From positions 39,098-103,097 of the forward strand of contig JAKFCU010000038.1 in the NCBI GenBank assembly GCA_036676475.1: 64,000 bases of DNA, in the 5' to 3' direction. A program made the position numbers and the translations under genes. This document shows positions 57,618 to 64,000 of this stretch, piece after piece. The stretch is from LC029 sp036676475. GTDB taxonomy: Bacteria; Bacillota; Bacilli; Aneurinibacillales; RAOX-1. How positions within the stretch are numbered: position 1 is the first letter of the stretch; the number at the start of each line of letters is the position of its first letter. The notes beneath the pieces are model-generated. The model did not search any database and was not told the DNA's origin. It was given only the letters and a program-made list of their open reading frames with translations.

Positions 57618-58967
57618 TTATCTGAAAAATTCTTCATATAGAGCGCGAACGGCTTCTTGCTCATCGACTCCCTTGACTCCAAACATCATACTGACCTCAG
57701 AAGATCCTTGATTGATCATTTCAATGTTAACCTGAGCTCTAGCCAAGGCTCCCGCTGCCCGTGAAGTCGTTCCTACATTATGTCGCATGCCTTCCCCAAC
57801 GATCATAATCATCGCTAAATCACGCTGAACAACGACTTTATCCGCTGCCAATTCCTGATTGATTCGTTCGATAATCGCTTGTTCACTATCTGAATCTAGT
57901 TGCTTTTGACGCAAAATCACAGAAATGTCATCAATTCCAGAAGGAGTGTGTTCATAGGAAAGACCATAGTCCTCTAATATATGAAGCAATCGACGACCAA
58001 ATCCTACCTCCCGGTTCATCAGATATTTACTAACAAAAATACTGCAAAAACCGTTATCACTCGCAATGCCTACAACCGGTCCATTCGTATTTTCTCTCTG
58101 GTTGACAATTCTAGTTCCGGGTGCAGAAGGATTATTCGTATTCTTAATGTTGACAGGAATCTCCGCACGGAAAGCGGGAATTAAAGCCTCATCATGGAAA
58201 ACAGCAAACCCGGCATAAGAAAGCTCTCGCATCTCGCGGTAGGTTAATTCACGGATTTCCTTCGGATTGGAAACAATGTTAGGATTTACGCAATAAACAG
58301 AATCCACATCTGTAAAATTCTCATATAGATCAGCGTTGACACCTGCGGCTAGAATAGATCCTGTAATATCAGATCCCCCACGGGAAAATGTAACGATTGC
58401 TCCCTCTTCAGAATAACCGAAGAATCCAGGGATAATAAGAATACCAGTGCGATCTCGAAGAGCATAAAGATTTTCATAGGATTCCAGCAACACTTGGGCA
58501 TTTCCGGGTTCATCACTGACGAATAAACCAGCTTCCTTGGGATTCACATAATGAGCTTCGACCCCTTGGCTTTTAAAATAGTGAGCAACGAGCTTTGCAT
58601 TGTTATCTTCTCCGCTAGCTTTCACCGCATCCATAAAACGATCGGAGTTACTTCGGTCCCCATGGAGAATTTCCAAGAGGTCCATTGAAATTCGATCAAT
58701 TATATCCAAAGATAGGTTCAAATATTCGGCGATTTGTTTGTATCTGGAAACCACAGCTTCAAATGCCTGCTTACCATCGCCTGACTGTAAATATTGTTCT
58801 GCACAAGTAATTAGTAAGTCTGTTACTTTTGTATCATCTTTTGATCGTTTACCTGGAGCTGATACGACCACGATTTTTCTATTCGGATCAGCCGTTACTA
58901 TATTGAAAACCTTTTGTATTTGTTCACCTGAAGCTAAAGAAGTCCCGCCAAACTTAGCAACTTTCAT
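57618..58967 (-). CDS. yclM: Aspartokinase III (YclM-like)
   Basis: This 449-residue enzyme phosphorylates aspartate at the entry of lysine, threonine, methionine and diaminopimelate synthesis. The kinase motif VAKFGGTSLASGEQIQKV opens the protein. FSRGGSDITGSILAAG and YENFTDVDSVY complete the active site. Two ACT domains at the C-terminus (roughly residues 300-449) give allosteric control, probably by lysine and threonine as in B. subtilis. GTGGAGGAAATGA precedes the ATG. It is monocistronic, and I see no lysine riboswitch upstream. Confidence 0.93.
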   Translation of the reverse strand: MKVAKFGGTSLASGEQIQKVFNIVTADPNRKIVVVSAPGKRSKDDTKVTDLLITCAEQYLQSGDGKQAFEAVVSRYKQIAEYLNLSLDIIDRISMDLLEILHGDRSNSDRFMDAVKASGEDNNAKLVAHYFKSQGVEAHYVNPKEAGLFVSDEPGNAQVLLESYENLYALRDRTGILIIPGFFGYSEEGAIVTFSRGGSDITGSILAAGVNADLYENFTDVDSVYCVNPNIVSNPKEIRELTYREMRELSYAGFAVFHDEALIPAFRAEIPVNIKNTNNPSAPGTRIVNQRENTNGPVVGIASDNGFCSIFVSKYLMNREVGFGRRLLHILEDYGLSYEHTPSGIDDISVILRQKQLDSDSEQAIIERINQELAADKVVVQRDLAMIMIVGEGMRHNVGTTSRAAGALARAQVNIEMINQGSSEVSMMFGVKGVDEQEAVRALYEEFFR

Positions 58968-59156
58968 GTCTCATTTCCTCCACCTTGCATGTCATTGTGT
59001 TTCTATTTTATTTCTGAATAAATTATATTATCGCTAAATTTTCACTCCCTTGCAATCCTTTTTTATGATATTCAAAATTAAGGTTAAAAAATTACCCATA
59101 ATAATGTATATCTATCAATATTATTATCTACAGCCCATAAAGGAGGCAATATCACG

Positions 59157-59657
59157 ATGGAGCCGATTCCCGATCATATTCAAGAAAGCTTAAACATTTT
59201 GTTTGTAGGCTATAATCCTAGCATTCGTTCCGGACAATCGGGACACCATTATGCTAACCCTAATAACCGGTTTTGGAATATTCTCTTCCAATCAGGTCTT
59301 ACACTTCGTAAATACAAACCTGAAGAGGATGCTTCCCTGCTAGACCTTGGGTATGGTTTTACCAACATTGTCGCAAGACCTACCCGTACAGCAGCAGAAA
59401 TATCAAAGGAAGAATATAAAGAAGGACGATATATTTTAAAGGAGAAAATTGAACGCTATCGACCTAAGGTAGTTTGTTTTGTAGGCAAAGGAGTTTATGA
59501 ACAATACAGCGGTAAAAAACAACTTTCATGGGGTCTTCAACCCCATTCGCTTGTCCCGGGCATCTATGAATTTGTCGGGCCTTCTTCGAGCGGCTTAGTT
59601 CGCATGAAACTTGAAGAGGTCGTGGATATTTATCGAAAGATAAAAGAAATTCTATAG
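59157..59657 (+). CDS. mug: G:T/U mismatch-specific DNA glycosylase (Mug/TDG family)
   Basis: This 166-residue enzyme removes uracil or thymine opposite guanine. The family pocket motif appears as VGYNPSIRSGQSGHHYANPNNRFW split over residues 17-40, with catalytic Asn in GYNPS. FTNIVARPTRTAAEI and the C-terminal PSSSGLVRM loop that inserts into DNA are also seen. The ribosome binding site is AAAGGAGG. It is transcribed alone, divergently from aspartokinase. Confidence 0.9.
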   Translation: MEPIPDHIQESLNILFVGYNPSIRSGQSGHHYANPNNRFWNILFQSGLTLRKYKPEEDASLLDLGYGFTNIVARPTRTAAEISKEEYKEGRYILKEKIERYRPKVVCFVGKGVYEQYSGKKQLSWGLQPHSLVPGIYEFVGPSSSGLVRMKLEEVVDIYRKIKEIL

Positions 59658-59735
59658 GATTCTTGAACAACCAAGTGAAATCGACACTATTCAACAAATT
59701 TAATTAGTCGATTAACTAACTCTTGTCTAAAAAGA

Positions 59736-59765
59736 ACATCTGTCGTCGGATGACAGATGTTTTGT
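59736..59765. terminator. Bidirectional terminator between mug and the DUF4349 gene
   Basis: ACATCTGTC and GACAGATGT pair around GTCGGAT with A and T tracts on the two sides. Confidence 0.85.
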
Positions 59766-59771
59766 CTCATT

Positions 59772-60704
59772 TTATGGATGCTCATCATCATTCTTTGTTT
59801 TCTTTCTACTTGGCCATCCTGTACCCGTCTTCGTCCTTTTTCGATAAATCCACCAAATCAAAATGCCAATCGGTAAATAAATAAACAAAATAACGGGCAA
59901 ATACGAAATCAGAATAACGAAGAGTTGGACAAAGAAATCTCCTACCCCTTCAAGGGATGAAATAAATCCTTGCTTGGCTTCCGCCCACGAGGAGTCTTTC
60001 ACCAACTCTAAAGGTTTAACTTCCTGTATGGTCAACTGAATGGTCGATAAACTCGACATATTATCTAGATAGCGATTTTGTCCTTGGAGCTGCTCGATCT
60101 CTCCACGTATGCGGAATAGTTCTTGCTGAATCTTGAGAATATCCTCCATTTTTTGGGCCTTATCCAACAACTTTCGAACCGCCTCTTCTTGTGATGACAG
60201 ATTCTGTATTCGGGCATCATTATCATAATAGGTTTGGGTAACATCTTCCCCTTTTTGAGAAATAATTTCGTTTTTACCTATTTGCATCAATTGATCTACA
60301 ATAGACAAGTAGCTTTCTTGTGGAATGCGAAGGACATAATCAGCTTGACGCAAAGAATCGGAAAATTGCTGAATAGAGGAAGATTGGATAAAACCGCCTG
60401 ATCGATCAATCAGTTGTTGAACTTTTTGCATCGCAGGGTCTAACTCGGACACCTTTTGGATTATTTCCGCCTGCTTGATAATCTTTCTCTGAGTTTGTGT
60501 TTTATTATCCGCTTGTTTCTCTTTCTCTGAATATCCTGCAGGAGCCCCTTGAGCAGCCTCAGGCTGTGAGTCATGGGCTGATGATTCCTCTGTAGCTGGA
60601 GCTGCTTTTTGTGCTCTTCCATCCAGTTGATTCCCACACCCGATCAACAAGATAAATATGGTTAGCGAAATCCATAGGAATGTCCAATTTTTTTTTCTGT
60701 ACAT
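59772..60704 (-). CDS. DUF4349 domain lipoprotein
   Basis: The 310-residue protein has a lipoprotein signal peptide ending in the lipobox LLIGC (Cys about residue 23). An acidic, low-complexity stretch follows. The DUF4349 region has KIIKQAEIIQKVSELDPAMQ, RSGGFIQSSSI and a coiled coil (NLSSQEEAVRKLLDKAQKME). A single transmembrane helix and a basic cytoplasmic tail (YRKRTKTGTGWPSRKK) end the protein. It is membrane-anchored at both ends. Function unknown. Confidence 0.87.
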   Translation of the reverse strand: MYRKKNWTFLWISLTIFILLIGCGNQLDGRAQKAAPATEESSAHDSQPEAAQGAPAGYSEKEKQADNKTQTQRKIIKQAEIIQKVSELDPAMQKVQQLIDRSGGFIQSSSIQQFSDSLRQADYVLRIPQESYLSIVDQLMQIGKNEIISQKGEDVTQTYYDNDARIQNLSSQEEAVRKLLDKAQKMEDILKIQQELFRIRGEIEQLQGQNRYLDNMSSLSTIQLTIQEVKPLELVKDSSWAEAKQGFISSLEGVGDFFVQLFVILISYLPVILFIYLPIGILIWWIYRKRTKTGTGWPSRKKTKNDDEHP

Positions 60705-60844
60705 CTGTGCTATTCCCCCTTTATATTCTCTATCTAATTAGACGTTCTAGGTCCAAAAATGTTGAACCAGTTGCCATCTTTTTTATAATGAAGCCGCCTT
60801 CCTGCTTTGTCATAATAGATAAAAGGGTCAGGAGGGAGAGACGT

Positions 60845-61327
60845 ATGGAAAAGCTAGAATATAATATGAAAATATGGGAGAAAAAAAAGAAAGTGGCGCA
60901 TTTTCAAATGATTTCCGCTGTCCTGGCTATTGTTGGTCTTCTCTTAGGTAGCCTCAGTCATATTATCTTATTTGAAGGACCAGTCGGGCTGCCATATGGT
61001 AAACTAGGATTGATCGCATTCGTCATTATCCTTTTTTTCTTTCTATCCATTTCTTCATGGACAAATTATTCTTTTCTTTATCATTATTTTCACAGTCAGT
61101 GGATTGGACATCGTACTCCAGATGAGCTAGAATTGGTAACCGGAACGATTGAATTTGTAGAAACCGTACGGATACCGTATGCTGGAACCTTTAAACGCTT
61201 GACTGTACGACTTTACAGTCATCAAACCATTCGTTTATATATCAAATCGAATTTATTCACCCAGAGCCATTATCATGATTCTGTAAGACTCTTAACCTAT
61301 CATATGTTTGTCTGTAAATTATTTTAA
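60845..61327 (+). CDS. Membrane protein of unknown function, 160 aa
   Basis: CAGGAGGGAGAG precedes ATG 60845; the longer frame from 60680 overlaps the divergent gene. Two transmembrane helices (MISAVLAIVGLLLGSLSHIIL and LGLIAFVIILFFFLSIS) are followed by a soluble domain with TGTIEFVETVRIPYAGTFKRL and many His/Tyr. No family is recognised. The gene ends just before a tatD remnant. Confidence 0.65.
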   Translation: MEKLEYNMKIWEKKKKVAHFQMISAVLAIVGLLLGSLSHIILFEGPVGLPYGKLGLIAFVIILFFFLSISSWTNYSFLYHYFHSQWIGHRTPDELELVTGTIEFVETVRIPYAGTFKRLTVRLYSHQTIRLYIKSNLFTQSHYHDSVRLLTYHMFVCKLF

Positions 61328-61344
61328 GAAAGAGGAAAATGGGT

Positions 61345-61413
61345 ATGATGCCCTATATGGATTCTCACATCCATCTTGACCAATATTCTAGGGAACGCAT
61401 GGATCAGTTTTGA
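61345..61413 (+). pseudogene. Truncated TatD-type hydrolase gene remnant
   Basis: Behind AGAGGAAAATGG, the frame from ATG 61345 encodes MMPYMDSHIHLDQYSRERMD and stops after 22 codons at 61411-61413. The D-S-H-I-H-L-D segment is the N-terminal metal-binding H-x-H motif of TatD-family metallohydrolases, normally about 250 residues long. Nothing resembling the rest of the enzyme follows before mscL. It looks like the 5' remnant of a deleted gene, although a coincidental microORF cannot be excluded. Confidence 0.5.
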
Positions 61414-61487
61414 AGCTATCATGCATTCCTGAAATGAAAACTTAAAAAGACTGTTGTCGACAGACAAACAAGTAGGAGGACTTTTTT

Positions 61488-61928
61488 ATGTTGAGGGAGT
61501 TTAAAGAATTTGCAGTCAAAGGCAATATCATCGATCTAGCGATAGGTGTTATTATAGGAGGTGCATTTGGAAAAGTGGTCACCTCTTTGGTCAACGATAT
61601 AATTATGCCGCCTTTAGGGCTCCTCATTGGAGGCGTTGATTTCGCCAACTTATTTATCAACCTTGGAAAAGTGGATTACACCTCATTAGCTGAAGCTCAA
61701 AAAGCAGGAGCAGCAACATTGAATTACGGCTTGTTTCTCAATACAGTGATCAATTTTTTAATTATCTCCTTCTCTATTTTCCTTGTGATACGTCAACTAA
61801 ATCACTTCAAGAAAAAACAAGAGTCCGCTCCTGTGATAACCAAGGAATGTCCCTATTGCTTTTCTCAGATCCCATTAAAGGCTAGTCGCTGTGGACATTG
61901 CACTTCACATATAGAAACTCAAAGCTAA
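61488..61928 (+). CDS. mscL: Large-conductance mechanosensitive channel MscL with C-terminal zinc ribbon
   Basis: This 146-residue protein has the usual MscL core: FKEFAVKGNIIDLAIGVIIGGAFGKVV (first helix, written here only in part), the periplasmic loop, and the second helix FLNTVINFLIISFSIFLVI. It opens under membrane tension to release solutes. After the core it has a tail with ECPYCFSQIPLKASRCGHCTS, two CxxC pairs that fit a zinc ribbon and are absent from E. coli MscL. AGGAGG precedes the ATG. It is monocistronic. Confidence 0.93.
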   Translation: MLREFKEFAVKGNIIDLAIGVIIGGAFGKVVTSLVNDIIMPPLGLLIGGVDFANLFINLGKVDYTSLAEAQKAGAATLNYGLFLNTVINFLIISFSIFLVIRQLNHFKKKQESAPVITKECPYCFSQIPLKASRCGHCTSHIETQS

Positions 61929-62060
61929 TAGCTAATCAATCCTTCTTCTTAAACTGCGCCTATGAGTAGCCATCGATTATCAATTCAATTCCATAGAGAC
62001 AAAACTACATCTTACATTAACACTATACCGACGATGCTAGAGTTGTTTATTTTCAGTTAA

Positions 62061-62077
62061 TTGTGACAAATTTGTGA
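62061..62077 (+). promoter_or_regulatory. Tandem TTGTGA sites upstream of ctaD, ResD-like
   Basis: TTGTGA occurs at 62061 and 62072, 11 bp apart and in the same orientation, about 90 bp before ctaD. Similar TTTGTGAA repeats bind ResD at respiratory genes in B. subtilis. The assignment is an inference. Confidence 0.35.
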
Positions 62078-62163
62078 ACAATAATCAAGCCATGAATAAA
62101 CCTCTTTTTTTATCCAGATAATGGTACTGATTTTTATTAGTCTATTATTTAGGGGGCAATGAT

Positions 62164-63993
62164 ATGGAAGCGCAGAAAGTCACCACCATCAAGCCTACCC
62201 AATCCAAAAGTCGATTGATCGATTGGCTTACGACTGTTGATCACAAAAAAATTGGGATTCTTTATCTGGCTGCTGGTGGGTTTTTTTTCTTATTCGGACT
62301 AACGGAAGCGATTTTGATGCGGCTTCAGCTGATGTTTCCGGAAAATGAATGGTTCATCGGGGGAACTTATAATCAGATCTTAACCCTGCATGGGACAACT
62401 ATGATCTTTTTAGCCGCTATGCCGATCTTAATTGGGTTTATGAATTTGATTGTACCGCTCCAAATAGGGGCAAGGGATGTCGCCTTTCCTTTTATCAATG
62501 CGCTTGGATTTTGGTTATTCTTTTTTGGCGGATTGATGCTTTATGTTAGCTTGTTTACCGGTGGGGCTCCGGATGCTGGGTGGACCGCTTATCCCCCACT
62601 ATCCCTTAGTAATTACAGTGGTACAGGTCTTGACTATTACGTCCTAGGTTTGCAAATATCAGGAATCGGCACACTGATCGGGGGTATCAATTTTTTAGTG
62701 ACAATCATTAATATGCGAGCGCCGGGCATGACCTTTATGCGAATGCCTTTGTTTACATGGTCTTCCTTTGTTACATCAGCCATGATTTTATTTGCTTTTC
62801 CACCTCTAACTGTGGCTCTATTTATGCTGATGATGGACCGCTTATTTGGAGGGAATTTTTTTAATCCAGCTGCCGGGGGAAACCCAGTGATTTGGCAGCA
62901 TTTATTTTGGGTATTCGGCCATCCTGAAGTATACATCCTCATTCTGCCCCCCTTTGGCATTTTCTCAGAGATTGCGAGTACATTCTCTGGAAAGAGACTG
63001 TTTGGCTATTCGGCTATGGTCTTTGCGACTGTTATGATTGCCTTTTTTGGCTTTATGGTATGGGCTCACCATATGTTTACGGTTGGTTTAGGTCCCGTAG
63101 CCAATAGTATTTTTGCTATAGCTACCATGTTAGTGGGTGTTCCAACCGGAATCAAAGTCTTCAACTGGCTCTTTACCCTGTGGGGCGGCCATATTCGTTT
63201 TACTACAGCGAGTCTCTGGTTGTTGGGATTTCTCCCTACTTTTGTCATCGGCGGAATGACGGGGGTTATGCTCGCAGTTGCACCTGCAGACTACCAGTAT
63301 CATGACAGTTATTTTGTGGTAGCTCATTTTCATTATGTCATCATTGGTGGCGTTCTATTTGCGATTTTTGGTGGTCTTTACTATTGGTGGCCGAAAGTGT
63401 TTGGCAAAATGCTGAACGAAACTTTAGGAAAGTGGCATTTCTGGTTATTTTTCATCGGTTTTCACGGTACATTCTTTCCCCTTCATTTCGCAGGAGTAAT
63501 GGGAATGCCGCGTAGGGTATATACCTATTTAGGTAATCACGGATTTGATTGGATAAATTTTGTGAGCACTGTATCTTCATTTTTGATGGTTGCGGGAGTC
63601 ATCGTATTACTGATCAATCTCGTAGGGTCGTCAAAAAGTGGAAAAATTGCTTCCGCGGATCCATGGGATGGACGGACATTAGAATGGACCATACCTTCGC
63701 CACCCCCCGTATACAACTTTGCCCAACTGCCCCTTGTCCGTTCACTAGACGCCTTTTGGGCTGAAAAAATGGCAAATAAAAAAGAAATGACTCCAGCAGA
63801 GCCATTGGGAGATATCCATATGCCTTCTAATTCCATATTGCCGTTTATCATGTCACTTGGTTTGTTTATTGCCGGGTTTGGAATCATCTATCTGAACATA
63901 TGGGTGATTGTTCCCGGATTAGCAACAACGGTTGTATGTATGATTATTCGATCTCTCAAAGATGATCCGGGATATCATATTCATTTGAAGTAA
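62164..63993 (+). CDS. ctaD: Cytochrome c oxidase subunit I (haem-copper oxidase)
   Basis: This 609-residue membrane protein is the catalytic subunit of a terminal oxidase that reduces O2 and pumps protons. Low-spin haem ligands are at LTLHGTTM and VVAHFHYVIIGG. The Cu-B site begins with WVFGHPEVYILILPPFG, which carries the cross-linked His-Tyr pair, and MVWAHHMFTVG supplies the other Cu-B histidines. The N-terminus LIDWLTTVDHKKIGILY and a long C-terminal region match Bacillales CtaD. A RBS, TTTAGGGGGCA, precedes ATG 62164. No subunit II gene (ctaC) lies upstream, where it is normally found; mscL is there instead. The window ends seven bases after the stop. Confidence 0.94.
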   Translation: MEAQKVTTIKPTQSKSRLIDWLTTVDHKKIGILYLAAGGFFFLFGLTEAILMRLQLMFPENEWFIGGTYNQILTLHGTTMIFLAAMPILIGFMNLIVPLQIGARDVAFPFINALGFWLFFFGGLMLYVSLFTGGAPDAGWTAYPPLSLSNYSGTGLDYYVLGLQISGIGTLIGGINFLVTIINMRAPGMTFMRMPLFTWSSFVTSAMILFAFPPLTVALFMLMMDRLFGGNFFNPAAGGNPVIWQHLFWVFGHPEVYILILPPFGIFSEIASTFSGKRLFGYSAMVFATVMIAFFGFMVWAHHMFTVGLGPVANSIFAIATMLVGVPTGIKVFNWLFTLWGGHIRFTTASLWLLGFLPTFVIGGMTGVMLAVAPADYQYHDSYFVVAHFHYVIIGGVLFAIFGGLYYWWPKVFGKMLNETLGKWHFWLFFIGFHGTFFPLHFAGVMGMPRRVYTYLGNHGFDWINFVSTVSSFLMVAGVIVLLINLVGSSKSGKIASADPWDGRTLEWTIPSPPPVYNFAQLPLVRSLDAFWAEKMANKKEMTPAEPLGDIHMPSNSILPFIMSLGLFIAGFGIIYLNIWVIVPGLATTVVCMIIRSLKDDPGYHIHLK

Positions 63994-64000
63994 CAGATAG

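Overview
The window reads as a stretch of chromosome from an endospore-forming, low- to mid-GC Firmicute of the Bacillales type. Evidence for this is a GerQ spore-coat protein, a Spo0E-like phosphatase, an Aspartokinase III of the YclM kind, EcsAB, YtxJ (a bacillithiol-system protein), a coproporphyrin-type hemE-hemH-hemY operon, a leucyl T-box leader, a preQ1-I leader, strong AGGAGG-type ribosome binding sites and frequent TTG/GTG starts. I cannot name the species. No rRNA, tRNA, prophage or CRISPR array was seen.

Layout. 1-4.3 kb: the end of a propionyl/methylmalonyl-CoA locus (meaB cut by the window edge, carboxyltransferase, a biotin-carrier-like protein with a degenerate biotin motif, biotin carboxylase). 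4.5-9.1 kb: a small HExxH protein, a CPA1 Na+/H+ antiporter, two small minus-strand genes and a glutaredoxin-thioredoxin reductase fusion behind a near-perfect PerR box. 9.3-15.9 kb: fxsA broken by an in-frame stop, a DUF2536 protein, ecsAB, asnB, a membrane protein and a Spo0E-like gene. 16-25 kb: paired MaoC-type hydratases, a Trk/Ktr potassium channel subunit, mccA-mccB (reverse transsulfuration), serC, a methyltransferase, a D-threonine-aldolase-like PLP enzyme and namA.

25.2-28.8 kb: a solitary TnpB element of the IS200/IS605 superfamily, with matched left and right end hairpins and a probable omega-RNA, lies between the namA terminator and the preQ1 riboswitch that controls queD-queE-queC. 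29-35 kb: endonuclease IV with a long C-terminal extension, purU, a lipase-like hydrolase, gerQ, yugP and several very small genes. 35.4-42 kb: T-box-leuS, a KefB-like antiporter, a TIGR01777 epimerase and a methyltransferase. 42.4-48.7 kb: tandem crcB fluoride channel genes, hemEHY, ytxJ and a YycC-like gene. 48.7-55 kb: an exonuclease/DUF294 pair, a LysM-M23 cell-wall hydrolase, an acetate transporter and a 1 kb gene-free stretch with a palindrome array. 55-64 kb: a HEAT-repeat protein, a secreted protein, aspartokinase, a mismatch glycosylase, a DUF4349 lipoprotein, a tatD remnant, mscL and a cytochrome oxidase subunit I gene.

The most unusual structure is a family of about 50-bp, two-hairpin dispersed repeats. 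There are eight copies at six intergenic loci, two loci carry head-to-tail dimers with the same junction, and at two loci the repeat begins exactly at the TAA stop of the upstream gene. Other notable items are two genes each interrupted by a single in-frame stop, a 21-bp-phased direct repeat, and a 30-bp perfect palindrome upstream of a secreted-protein gene.
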